NCBI GenBank assembly: GCA_944354125.1
Contig: CALVPT010000005.1
Coordinates: forward strand, 1-64,000
DNA from: an uncultured Clostridia bacterium
Lineage (GTDB): Bacteria; Bacillota; Clostridia; Christensenellales; Borkfalkiaceae
DNA: 64,000 nucleotides
Direction: 5' to 3'
In this document: positions 1 to 7,578 of the stretch, piece after piece
How positions within the stretch are numbered: the first letter of the stretch is position 1
Layout: the number at the start of each line of letters is the position of its first letter
Translations under genes and position numbers: made by a program
Notes under the pieces: generated by a model
What the model saw: the letters and a program-made list of their open reading frames with translations, nothing else
Database searches by the model: none
Told to the model about the DNA's origin: nothing

Positions 1-280
1 ACCGCCATTATGGCAAGTCCGTAATAATTAAACCAATCCATATTGAAATTATATCAAAAACATCGATGAATTTCAAGTAAACAACGTAGTCAAAAGTAAA
101 TTTGGCACTGTGGCGGGTGCTTGAATAAACGAGCGGCGCGGATGCGCCCCGGTGAACGGTGGGTGTCCACCGTTCAGTTTGCGACAGAAGAAAGTTGTAC
201 TCTGACAATTCAGCGCAAACCGTTTTGCTCTCGCAAAACGCCTCCTCCCCTCGAATCCCTCACCAATGCATGTACAACAC

Positions 281-318
281 AAAAAAACAGACGAAAATAA
301 ATCTCGTCTGCTTTTTTT
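281..318 (-). terminator. Rho-independent terminator hairpin beside tRNA 3'-end copy
   Basis: A 7-bp stem (288-294 with 304-310) is flanked by seven A on the left and seven T on the right, so it could stop transcription in either direction. On the minus strand it lies directly behind the tRNA 3'-end copy at 318-338, the same arrangement as the terminator behind the real tRNA-Ser gene. Confidence 0.65.
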
Positions 319-338
319 GGCGGAAGGTGAGGGATTCG
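318..338 (-). repeat. 21-bp exact copy of the tRNA-Ser 3' end
   Basis: Bases 318-338 are identical to 503-523, which encode the T-arm 3' side, acceptor strand and CCA end of the tRNA-Ser gene. The rest of a tRNA is absent, so this is a fragment and not a second gene. Such copies can be left by integrating elements that use a tRNA 3' end as attachment site, but the copies are only 185 bp apart and no integrase is present. Partial copies of the same motif, in opposite orientation, lie at 252-264 and 438-449. Confidence 0.8.
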
Positions 339-339
339 C

Positions 340-450
340 CGTTTGAGCACGGCGCACGGTTGAAAGCCCAAACCTAGGGCTTTCAAGTCGTCGGTAGAAT
401 CCTCCGACCTGCGCAAGCAGGGCTTGCTTGCCTCCCCTCGAATCCCTCAT
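340..450 (-). repeat. structured repeat downstream of tRNA-Ser
   Basis: Read on the minus strand, the segment starts with GGGATTCGAGGGGAGG, contains hairpins of 5 to 10 bp (the best pairs TTGAAAGCCC with GGGCTTTCAA) and runs into the tRNA 3'-end copy. The first and last parts, TGAGGGATTCG and CGAATCCCTCA, are complementary, so the whole unit could fold as a closed multi-hairpin RNA. A related segment follows tRNA-Leu at 27170-27263, sharing 18 of 19 bases at 353-371 versus 27222-27240. The frame that runs through this region also reads through the hairpins and the tRNA copy and is not a credible protein. Confidence 0.55.
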
Positions 451-457
451 ACCTTTG

Positions 458-502
458 CAAAAAAATTAAGTTCTGCCCCGAAAAATCGAAACAGAACTTA
501 AT
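458..502 (-). terminator. tRNA-Ser terminator
   Basis: A 12-bp stem (464-475 with 492-503) starts immediately after the tRNA CCA end on the minus strand and is followed by a run of T (plus-strand A at 459-465). This is a clear intrinsic terminator for the tRNA transcript. Confidence 0.8.
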
Positions 503-590
503 TGGCGGAAGGTGAGGGATTCGAACCCCCGGAAGCTCTCACTTCAGCGGTTTTCAAGACCGTCGCTATCGACCACTCAGCCAACCTTCC
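503..590 (-). tRNA. tRNA-Ser (anticodon TGA)
   Basis: The minus strand gives an 88-nt class II tRNA. The acceptor stem pairs GGAAGGT with ACCTTCC, followed by G and an encoded CCA. The anticodon loop CTTGAAA gives anticodon TGA, there is an extended variable arm typical of serine tRNAs, and the T-arm contains GGTTCGAATC. The tRNA reads UCA and related serine codons. Confidence 0.95.
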
Positions 591-596
591 AACTAT

Positions 597-625
597 AATA
601 TATTATGACGACTGCCGCCGTTCAA
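597..625 (-). promoter_or_regulatory. promoter of tRNA-Ser
   Basis: On the minus strand TTGAAC (620-625) and TATATT (597-602) are separated by 17 bases, and the -10 ends 6 bases before the tRNA 5' end, as expected for a tRNA promoter. Confidence 0.55.
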
Positions 626-711
626 CTCCTATCATTTTAACAGACGCCCCGAATTATGTCAATCGTTTTTAATACATAATAAAATTGACGGTGTTAAGTC
701 GTATCAAATTA

Positions 712-740
712 TTGTCAATTGCAAAAATTTATGATATACT
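712..740 (+). promoter_or_regulatory. promoter of plsX-rnc-smc operon
   Basis: TTGTCA (712-717) and TATACT (735-740) are separated by 17 bases and lie about 80 bases upstream of plsX. This is a sigma-A-type promoter by sequence alone. Confidence 0.7.
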
Positions 741-819
741 TTTAGAAGGAATATTTTTACTTCGCATAATGTGCGGAGCAACTAAACAATAATCAGATAA
801 AAGCTAAGAGGAAGCAGTT

Positions 820-1851
820 ATGGATAAGATCATTCTCGACGGCATGGGCGGAGACAACGCTCCCAAGTCGACTTGCGAAGGTGCCGTTCAGGCCCTCAAG
901 GCCGACAGCAATTTATACATCATAATGACGGGCAGAAAGGAGGTTCTCGAAGCCGAGCTTTCCAAATTCAAGTACGACAAATCAAGGCTTGAAATTGTCG
1001 ATTGCCCCGACGTCATAGACATGAACGACAGCCCTACGGAGGCGGTCAAGAGAAAGCAGTCCTCGCTCATGGCGGCATACTGGATGCTCAAAAAGCAGGA
1101 CGACATATGCGCCCTCGTCACGGCAGGCTCTTCAGGAGCGACAATAGTGGGCGGTCAGCTCATACTCGGCAGAATAAGGGGCATAAAGCGCCCCGCGCTC
1201 TGTCCCGCTCTTCCCAACGTGCACGGCGGCACCACGCTGCTGTGCGACTGCGGCGCAAACGCCGAATGCAAGCCCGTGATGCTCTGTCAGTTCGCCCTTC
1301 TGGCATCGGCTTACGCCCAGGCAGGATTCAATATGTCCAACCCCAGAGTAGGTCTTTTGAACAACGGCACGGAAGACCATAAGGGCGACCCTCTCCATCA
1401 GGAGACGTATAAATACCTCTCCGCGATGAAGGGCATAAACTTCATAGGAAACATAGAGGGCAGGGACATAAATTACGGCAACGTGGACGTCGTAGTCACC
1501 GACGGCTTTACAGGCAACATCGCACTGAAGTCGGTAGAGGGCTGCGCCAAGATGATTCTCGACAACATGAAAAAGCAGTTCACGTCCTCGCCCACAGCGC
1601 TCATAGGCGCGCTGTTCATGATGGGCGCGATAAAGCGACTCAAGAAAAATCTCGACTTCAATAAGTACGGCGGAGCGCTCCTGATAGGCCTTAAAAAGGT
1701 AGTCGTCAAGAGCCACGGTTCCTCCAAGCCGATATCCATAAAGAATTCCATACTCAACGCCCTTACGATATACCGCAACGGACTCATTCCCAAAATAGAG
1801 GAGATGCTCGCAGGCGTAGACCTCGACAATATCGCGGTGCAGGAAGACTGA
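820..1851 (+). CDS. plsX: phosphate acyltransferase PlsX
   Basis: PlsX converts acyl-ACP to acyl-phosphate, the acyl donor for PlsY in the first step of phosphatidic acid synthesis; it acts at the inner face of the membrane. The 343-residue protein starts with the family hallmark DGMGGDNAP and keeps GLLNNGTEDHKGD and VVTDGFTGN, typical of PlsX. Length is normal. The start is preceded by AGAGGAAG. The stop and the rnc start share one base (TGATG at 1849-1853), so the two are translationally coupled. In many Firmicutes fabD, fabG and acpP sit between plsX and rnc; here they are absent from this locus. Confidence 0.96.
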   Translation: MDKIILDGMGGDNAPKSTCEGAVQALKADSNLYIIMTGRKEVLEAELSKFKYDKSRLEIVDCPDVIDMNDSPTEAVKRKQSSLMAAYWMLKKQDDICALVTAGSSGATIVGGQLILGRIRGIKRPALCPALPNVHGGTTLLCDCGANAECKPVMLCQFALLASAYAQAGFNMSNPRVGLLNNGTEDHKGDPLHQETYKYLSAMKGINFIGNIEGRDINYGNVDVVVTDGFTGNIALKSVEGCAKMILDNMKKQFTSSPTALIGALFMMGAIKRLKKNLDFNKYGGALLIGLKKVVVKSHGSSKPISIKNSILNALTIYRNGLIPKIEEMLAGVDLDNIAVQED

Positions 1852-2486
1852 TGGACTATAACGCAATTGAAAAGCGCCTAGGGTATAAGTTTAAAAACAG
1901 GGAACTTCTCAGGCTGGCGCTTACGCTTTCTTCATACGACGGAGATAAAAATAACGAGAGCATGGAATGCCTGGGCGATGCTCTTCTTACCTTCATAGTC
2001 GCCGAAAAGTACTATCTTTCGGGGCTTTCGGAGGGAGAGATAACCCGAAAGAAGCAGGAATATCTGTCGGATAATGCGCTTACTCTCGTGTCGGAGAGGC
2101 TGAAACTCGACGAAGAGCTGATAAAGGACAAGGGCGACACGCGCAACAAGAAGGCAATACCCTCGGCATATGAGGCGGTTACTGCGGCGATATACCTCGA
2201 CGGCGGAATGGATGCGGCAAAAAAATTTGCGCTCTCCACGCTCTCGCCGCTTAAGGCGTCGTTCAACTATATCTCTGCCCTTCAGGAGCTTTTACAGGCG
2301 CAGGGCAGGGAGCTGCCCGAATATGTCAAGGAACAGACGGGTTCCCCCAGACAGCCCGTGATGAGGGTGAGCGTGCGTCTTTTCGGCAGGACGTTCACGG
2401 CAGAGGCGGCAAACTTTGCCAAGGCAAAAAAGCTGGCGGCAAAGCAGGCATATGAATATATCACGACCGCGACGGACGGTGAATAA
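1851..2486 (+). CDS. rnc: ribonuclease III
   Basis: RNase III cuts double-stranded RNA in rRNA and mRNA maturation. At 211 residues it is slightly short. The N-terminal catalytic domain has the signature ESMECLGDALL with E36, E39 and D43, and the second metal-binding segment SAYEAVTAAIYLDGG with E108. The C-terminal double-stranded RNA-binding domain covers about 139-208. The position normally filled by a conserved aspartate (D114 of the E. coli enzyme, in the motif ADxxEA) is Ser105 here, so catalysis or metal binding may be altered. It overlaps plsX by one base and ends 2 bases before smc, the usual rnc-smc-ftsY order. Confidence 0.93.
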   Translation: MDYNAIEKRLGYKFKNRELLRLALTLSSYDGDKNNESMECLGDALLTFIVAEKYYLSGLSEGEITRKKQEYLSDNALTLVSERLKLDEELIKDKGDTRNKKAIPSAYEAVTAAIYLDGGMDAAKKFALSTLSPLKASFNYISALQELLQAQGRELPEYVKEQTGSPRQPVMRVSVRLFGRTFTAEAANFAKAKKLAAKQAYEYITTATDGE

Positions 2487-2488
2487 AA

Positions 2489-5400
2489 ATGGTTCAATTC
2501 AAAAGTATCAAACTCGTAGGCTTCAAATCTTTTGCCGATAAGACGGAAATACCGCTTACCGACGGCGTTACGTGCATAGTCGGCCCCAACGGCTGCGGCA
2601 AGAGCAACGTCGCCGATGCCATCCGCTGGGTTTTGGGCGAACAGTCGGCAAAGATGATGAGAGGCTCGCAGATGATGGACGTCATCTTCAACGGCACCGA
2701 AAAGCGCAAGAAGATGAGCTTTTGCGAGGTCACTCTGACCTTCGACAACACCAACCGCATATTTGACTACGATGCCGACGAGCTGGAGATGACCAGACGT
2801 CTTTACAGGGACGGCACCAGCGAATATCTTCTCAATCAGCAGCCCTCGAGGATGAAGATACTGACGGGACTTCTGCACGGCGCTGGCGCGGCGAAAGAGG
2901 GCTATTCGATTATAGGTCAGGGCAGAATCGCACAGATAATGAACTCCAGACCCGAGGAACGCCGCTCCATATTCGAGGAGGCGACGGGCATAGTCGTATT
3001 CAAGGACAGAAAGGCGGATGCCGAAAGAAAGCTGAGCTATTCCAAGGATAACCTTTTCGTGTATGCCCAGAGAATGCAGGAAGTAGAAAGGCAGCTTACC
3101 CCTCTTTCGAGGGCGGCGGACAATGCCAGAAAGTATAACGACCTGTATTCCAACCTCAGAATGCACGAAATCAACACCTACATATACCGCCACGACGGAG
3201 CCGCAGGCGAAAGGGAGAAGATAAATTCGCGCATAGACAAGATAAACGCGGCGATAAACGAGAATACCGAGCTGGCAAATTCGCTGCTTGCCGATTACGA
3301 AAAGTGCAGGGAGGCGCTGTCCGGCGCGGACGGAGTTTTGAAGTCGCTCAACGAAGAGCGCCTTGCCTTTACGGTCGGCATAGAGAGGAGCTCGGGCGAG
3401 AGCAAGCTCTTCAGGGAGAGGGCGAACGCTGTAAAGTACAAGCTCCAGCAGGCGCAGGAAGAGCTAGCCTTTTCGGCAAAGCGCACCGTCGAACTCGACA
3501 GGGAGATACGCCGTTCCGAGGACTACGATAAGAAGAACAGCGAGAGAATAGAAAGGCTGACCGCCGCGAGCGAACAGCTCAAGAGCGAGATAGCCTCCCT
3601 CTCGGAGAGCATAGCAAGTTACGAGGTAATGACGGGCGAGCACCGCAAGAAGGTAATGGACGCCTTCAAGGACCTCACGGAAATCAAGGAAAACATAGGC
3701 TCTCTTTCGGCGAAGAAGGAACTTCTTAAAGAGAGGCTGGACGAGATGGCGGAGGCAATGCAGAACATTCAGAGCGAGCACGAGCGCATGAAGCGCGAGT
3801 ACTCGGAGGTGCTTGCAAGCCAGGAAAATTTAAATAAGCTGCTCGGCGGCGAGAACGAACTCACCGAAAAGGCGCGCGAAGCCGTAAATGCGGCGAACGA
3901 AAAGTTCCAGACGTACGTAAGGAGAATTTATGACGCCGAGGCGCAGATATCCTCGCTCGAACAGAGCCTCAGGACGTATACGGCGCTCAGGGACAAGTTC
4001 GAAGGATATGTGTATTCGGTAAGGCGGCTTATGTCCGACGCAAAGAGCAATACCCAGCTCTCCTCGAGGATAATGGGACTTATCGCCGACGTCGTCAGCT
4101 GCGACCAGGAATACGAAGTCGCCATAGAGACGGCGTTCGGCGGAGCTATGCAGAACGTCATAACCGAGACTCGCGACGACGCGAGGTATCTCATTCAGTA
4201 TCTGAAGAGCAACAGGGCAGGTCAGGTGACGTTTTTGCCCATAGAGGCGCTCCGCCCGAGGTATGAAAGTCAGCAGATAAAGTCAGCCTGCAACGAGATG
4301 GGCGCAGTCGGACTTGCCATAGACCTCGTGCGGTACGATAAAAAGTATGAAAACGTCATACATAACCTGCTGGGCAATACGCTCATATGCGACGATATCC
4401 AGAGCGCGACGATAATCGCAGGCAGATATCCCAGGGCGTTCAAGATAGTCACGCTTGACGGCGACCTCATCGCGACATCGGGCTCGATGACGGGCGGCAG
4501 CCGCAGGGAAAATTCGGCAAACCTGCTCGCAAACGAGCGCAAACTCAAGGATATATCCGACGAAATCGCAATGAAGCGCACTACGCTCGTGCGCGCGGAG
4601 GAGAAGAAAAAGGAGGCGGAGGGCGAACTTGCATCGGCAAGGGCGGCCAGCCGCGAGCTCGAGGAAAAATTGCAGAATGCGAGACTGGAGCTTGCAACCG
4701 CCAACCAGAAGCTTTCAAACCTGATGGTCAACATAACCGACAAGGAGAGCGAATATTCGGTATACAAGCAGTCGAGGGCGCAGATAGAGTCAAAGCTTGC
4801 CGAGCTCGACAGCGAGTATTCCTCGACGTCCAAGGGCGCAAGCACGCTTTCGGAGCAGTCAAACAGGGCGTCTTCCGAGATGGACAGCGTAAGCGAGCAG
4901 TACGAGCAGACGACCAAGGAACGCAACCGCAAGATGGAAAAGCTCAACGCCATGCAGGTGGAAATAGCCTCGCTCGAGAGCGCCATCAAGTCCAACAGGG
5001 AGAGCGCTCAGCGTTCGGCGGCGGAAAAGGACAGCCTCATCAAGAAGGCGGCGTCGCTCCAGGCGCTCGTGCCCGACATGCAGAGGGAACTTTCGGACTT
5101 TCTTGACAGGGCGGCAAGGGCGGCCCTTTCGGACGACGAGCAGAAAAAGCTCGACGGGCTGGTTGCAAAGATTGCAGAGGTCGAGGAGCGCAAAAAGACT
5201 CTCAACGCAAGGGTTGTTGAGATAGACAAGGCAAGACTCGATACGGCGGCAGAGGGCGAACACCTTACAGAAAAGCTGCACGCGCAGGAGCTTGCTCTGC
5301 AGAAGGTCGACGCCGACCTCGACTTTTTGCAACAGCGCATAGAGGAAGAGTATCACGAGGACTACGAGGGCTGTCTGAAGTACAAGGTGGAAAATTACGA

Positions 5401-6088
5401 CATCTCAACTTCGGCGTCTTCGATAGCCAACTATAAAAGGCAGATTACCATGCTCGGTCCCGTCAATCCAACCGCAATAGAGGAGTTCGAGGAGCTAAAC
5501 GAAAGGCACGAAAAGATGCTTTCGGAAAAGGCCGACCTCGAAAAAGCGATTGACGACCTCGAAAAGGCTCTCAATGAAATCAGGGACCAGATGCTCAAGA
5601 TTTTCAATGAAGGTTTCAATACCATAAACGAAAATTTCAAGCGCACGTTCAAGGAGCTGTTCGGCGGCGGCAGAGCGGAACTCCAGCTCGACTATAGCAA
5701 CTGCGAGGACCCTCTCGATGCCGGCGTCGAGATAGTTGCCTGCCCTCCCGGCAAAAACCTTACCAAGATATCCCTTCTTTCGGGCGGCGAGCAGGCGCTC
5801 ACGGCGATTGCCATACTCTTTGCAATCATACAGATGCGCCCCATGCCCTTCTGCGTGCTCGACGAAATAGAGGCGGCGCTCGACGATGCAAACGTAGGAA
5901 GATACGCAAGCTTTTTGAAGAAGTTTGCCGAAAAGACTCAGTTCATAGTCATAACCCACCGTAAGCCTACAATGGAAAAGGCGGACGTCCTGTTCGGCGT
6001 TACCATGGAAGAAAAGGGCGTTTCAAAGATAGTTTCGGTAAAGCTTTCGGAGGTAGAGTCAAGGCTGGGCGGCGATACCGTGGCATAA
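2489..6088 (+). CDS. smc: chromosome segregation protein SMC
   Basis: SMC forms the core of the condensin-like SMC-ScpAB complex that organises and segregates the chromosome. The 1199-residue protein has the full layout: N-terminal ATPase half with Walker A GPNGCGKSN (32-40), long coiled coil, a hinge around 510-680, return coiled coil, then signature LLSGGEQALTA (near 1097) and Walker B CVLDEIEAALDD (near 1122). Length is normal for bacterial SMC. It starts 2 bases after rnc and precedes ftsY. Confidence 0.97.
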   Translation: MVQFKSIKLVGFKSFADKTEIPLTDGVTCIVGPNGCGKSNVADAIRWVLGEQSAKMMRGSQMMDVIFNGTEKRKKMSFCEVTLTFDNTNRIFDYDADELEMTRRLYRDGTSEYLLNQQPSRMKILTGLLHGAGAAKEGYSIIGQGRIAQIMNSRPEERRSIFEEATGIVVFKDRKADAERKLSYSKDNLFVYAQRMQEVERQLTPLSRAADNARKYNDLYSNLRMHEINTYIYRHDGAAGEREKINSRIDKINAAINENTELANSLLADYEKCREALSGADGVLKSLNEERLAFTVGIERSSGESKLFRERANAVKYKLQQAQEELAFSAKRTVELDREIRRSEDYDKKNSERIERLTAASEQLKSEIASLSESIASYEVMTGEHRKKVMDAFKDLTEIKENIGSLSAKKELLKERLDEMAEAMQNIQSEHERMKREYSEVLASQENLNKLLGGENELTEKAREAVNAANEKFQTYVRRIYDAEAQISSLEQSLRTYTALRDKFEGYVYSVRRLMSDAKSNTQLSSRIMGLIADVVSCDQEYEVAIETAFGGAMQNVITETRDDARYLIQYLKSNRAGQVTFLPIEALRPRYESQQIKSACNEMGAVGLAIDLVRYDKKYENVIHNLLGNTLICDDIQSATIIAGRYPRAFKIVTLDGDLIATSGSMTGGSRRENSANLLANERKLKDISDEIAMKRTTLVRAEEKKKEAEGELASARAASRELEEKLQNARLELATANQKLSNLMVNITDKESEYSVYKQSRAQIESKLAELDSEYSSTSKGASTLSEQSNRASSEMDSVSEQYEQTTKERNRKMEKLNAMQVEIASLESAIKSNRESAQRSAAEKDSLIKKAASLQALVPDMQRELSDFLDRAARAALSDDEQKKLDGLVAKIAEVEERKKTLNARVVEIDKARLDTAAEGEHLTEKLHAQELALQKVDADLDFLQQRIEEEYHEDYEGCLKYKVENYDISTSASSIANYKRQITMLGPVNPTAIEEFEELNERHEKMLSEKADLEKAIDDLEKALNEIRDQMLKIFNEGFNTINENFKRTFKELFGGGRAELQLDYSNCEDPLDAGVEIVACPPGKNLTKISLLSGGEQALTAIAILFAIIQMRPMPFCVLDEIEAALDDANVGRYASFLKKFAEKTQFIVITHRKPTMEKADVLFGVTMEEKGVSKIVSVKLSEVESRLGGDTVA

Positions 6089-6109
6089 GTCGGGACACAA
6101 ATTTCTTCA

Positions 6110-6128
6110 GGTGCGGCAATATGCCGCA
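6110..6128 (+). repeat. short intergenic hairpin, copy 1
   Basis: GGTGCGGCAATATGCCGCA forms a 7-bp hairpin with a 3-base loop between smc and ftsY. The same 19 bases recur with one change in the loop at 59110-59128 between secA and prfB. Neither copy has a following T-run, so it is more likely an mRNA structural or processing element than a terminator. A further inverted repeat (6149-6157 with 6185-6193) lies in the same gap. Confidence 0.5.
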
Positions 6129-6217
6129 ATCAATGCGCATATACGTCAGGCAATGCCATAAAAATTCAGGCGGTCTTTATCGCCGGCATTGCCGAGCGGC
6201 AACATATCGGAGTGAAT

Positions 6218-7114
6218 ATGGGAATATTTTCAAAACTGGCAAATGCCTTAAAAAAGACCAAACAGACGCTGTCAGGCGCAATAGGCGCGCTCTTTTCGAG
6301 GGACAGGTTCGGCAGCGAGTTCTATGACGAGCTGGAAGAGGTGCTCATAGGCTCGGACATCTCGGTTACGACCGCCGAAGAGGTGGTGGAAGAACTTCGC
6401 GCCGAAGTCAAGCAGGAAAAGCTCAGGGACAAGGAGTTCGTCATAGATTGCCTCAAGGATATCCTTCAGGAAAAGCTGGACGAGGCGGAAGTGCCCGAGA
6501 TAGAGTATCCTGCCATAATAATGCTCGTCGGCGTAAACGGCGTCGGCAAGACGACGACCGTCGGCAAACTTGCCGCTTACTTTTTAAGGAAGGGCAAGAG
6601 CGTCACGGTTGCGGCGGCTGATACCTTCCGTGCGGCGGCATCCGACCAGCTTTCGGTATGGGCGGACAGGGCAAAGGTAAGGATAGTCAAGCACGAGGAG
6701 GGCAGCGATCCCTCGGCGGTTGTGTTCGATGCCCTTACCTCGGCAAAGGCCAAAAAGACGGACGTCGTCATAATAGATACGGCAGGCAGACTGCACGTCA
6801 AGGCAAATCTCATGGAAGAGCTCAAGAAGATGTCAAGGGTAGTCGCAAGGGAAATGCCCGATGCGCATTTCTATAAGCTTCTGGTGCTCGATGCCACCAC
6901 GGGCAACAACGCCTTCAACCAGGCGGAGGTGTTCGACGGCGCGGTAGAGCTCGACGGAATAGTCCTTACCAAGCTTGACGGCTCGGCAAAGGGCGGCTTT
7001 GTCATTTCGCTTTGTTCCGAGTTACAGATACCCGTAATCTTTGCGGGCGTCGGCGAAAAGATTGACGACCTCGAACTCTTCAATTCCGAAGAATTTATAG
7101 ATAACATACTGTAA
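6218..7114 (+). CDS. ftsY: signal recognition particle receptor FtsY
   Basis: FtsY is the membrane-associated SRP receptor GTPase that docks ribosome-SRP complexes on the translocon. The 298-residue protein has a short N-terminal A region, then the NG domain with G1 GVNGVGKTT (about 105-113), DTAGRLH (near 187) and TKLDGSAKGG (near 250). I place the start at ATG 6218, giving MGIFSKL, because GGAG at 6209-6212 is correctly spaced; an in-frame GTG at 6212 overlaps that ribosome binding site. It is a little shorter than most FtsY proteins because of the small A domain. It is probably cotranscribed with smc. Confidence 0.95.
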   Translation: MGIFSKLANALKKTKQTLSGAIGALFSRDRFGSEFYDELEEVLIGSDISVTTAEEVVEELRAEVKQEKLRDKEFVIDCLKDILQEKLDEAEVPEIEYPAIIMLVGVNGVGKTTTVGKLAAYFLRKGKSVTVAAADTFRAAASDQLSVWADRAKVRIVKHEEGSDPSAVVFDALTSAKAKKTDVVIIDTAGRLHVKANLMEELKKMSRVVAREMPDAHFYKLLVLDATTGNNAFNQAEVFDGAVELDGIVLTKLDGSAKGGFVISLCSELQIPVIFAGVGEKIDDLELFNSEEFIDNIL

Positions 7115-7144
7115 TTTTTTCGCTGAATTCATTGCGCGGCGGCA

Positions 7145-7267
7145 ATGAAAAAATATCAGGGTAATAAAATTACTGAAAAGTAAAAGATGCTTTCGGGCGA
7201 ACTGTATACGGCTTCCGACGAACGACTTTCAAAAGAATACGTCAGGGCAACGGGGATTTCAGCGTAG
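7145..7267 (+). pseudogene. remnant of a maltose/galactoside O-acetyltransferase N-terminus
   Basis: The frame reads MKKYQGNKITEK, a TAA stop at 7181-7183, then KMLSGELYTASDERLSKEY and ends at TAG 7265-7267. This resembles the N-terminal Mac domain of sugar O-acetyltransferases (pattern TEKEKMLAGELYDASDPEL). The internal stop and the lack of any following hexapeptide-repeat domain indicate a decayed fragment. An intact relative lies at 38383-38976. The match is short and made by eye. Confidence 0.5.
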
Positions 7268-7323
7268 CGTTGCGCCGTTTCGGTCAATGCGCCTTAAGCG
7301 GCAGATAAGTTTGAAACAGATAA

Positions 7324-7358
7324 GAGAGGCTTACGGCAGATAATGCCGTAAGCCTCTC
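7324..7358 (-). terminator. strong hairpin, likely terminator of the rubrerythrin transcript
   Basis: A perfect 15-bp stem (7324-7338 with 7344-7358) with loop GATAA. There is no strong T-run on either side, but it follows the last small reading frame of the minus-strand rubrerythrin unit and also faces the end of the ftsY transcript, so it may act for both. Confidence 0.55.
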
Positions 7359-7388
7359 TCTCAATAAAATGACCTCTGGAAAAGTCTG

Positions 7389-7562
7389 TTACAGGTCGTC
7401 TGCGTCCTGTACGGGCACTTCGCGCTCATTGTCCGTGCAAGTGCCGGTATAACTTCCCGTCGGGTCGGCGTAGCTAAGAAAACTGTTACTTGCAGTTCTT
7501 CGTGCTTTTGGAATTGCCGCAGTTAGAAGTCTTGTTCTTCGCGTTCTGCTTGTTTTCGCCAT
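7389..7562 (-). CDS. small protein ending in a VQDADDL motif
   Basis: This 57-residue frame starts at ATG 7562 inside the preceding 30-residue gene, in the +1 frame, and ends with DPTGSYTGTCTDNEREVPVQ followed by DADDL. The C-terminal pattern SYTG...PVQDADDL looks like one I associate with small hypothetical proteins of Clostridia (from memory, not checked). The N-terminal half is Arg-rich only because it reads the Asn/Lys-rich gene out of frame. The real product may therefore be the C-terminal part joined by a frameshift, or an older gene that lost its own start. AAGG 6-7 bases upstream could serve as a weak ribosome binding site. Confidence 0.45.
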   Translation of the reverse strand: MAKTSRTRRTRLLTAAIPKARRTASNSFLSYADPTGSYTGTCTDNEREVPVQDADDL

Positions 7563-7578
7563 TGTTAGCCTTATTCAT
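7486..7578 (-). CDS. 30-residue Asn/Lys-rich small protein coupled to rubrerythrin
   Basis: The frame encodes MNKANNGENKQNAKNKTSNC and ten further residues ending in KNCK, with two cysteines. GGAAAGGAG lies just upstream, and the ATG overlaps the rubrerythrin stop as ATGA (7575-7578), the classic sign of translational coupling. The composition (almost only N, K, G, S, T, Q) points to a disordered hydrophilic peptide. No known family can be named; possible roles are a spore- or stress-associated small protein. The good ribosome binding site and the overlap make translation likely. Confidence 0.6.
   Translation of the reverse strand: MNKANNGENKQNAKNKTSNCGNSKSTKNCK

Noticed and set aside
318..338. 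Second tRNA-Ser gene
   Set aside because: Only the last 21 bases of a tRNA are present; no anticodon arm or 5' acceptor strand.
73..450. 125-residue minus-strand reading frame
   Set aside because: It reads through hairpin terminators and the copy of the tRNA 3' end; composition follows those elements and no ribosome binding site is present.
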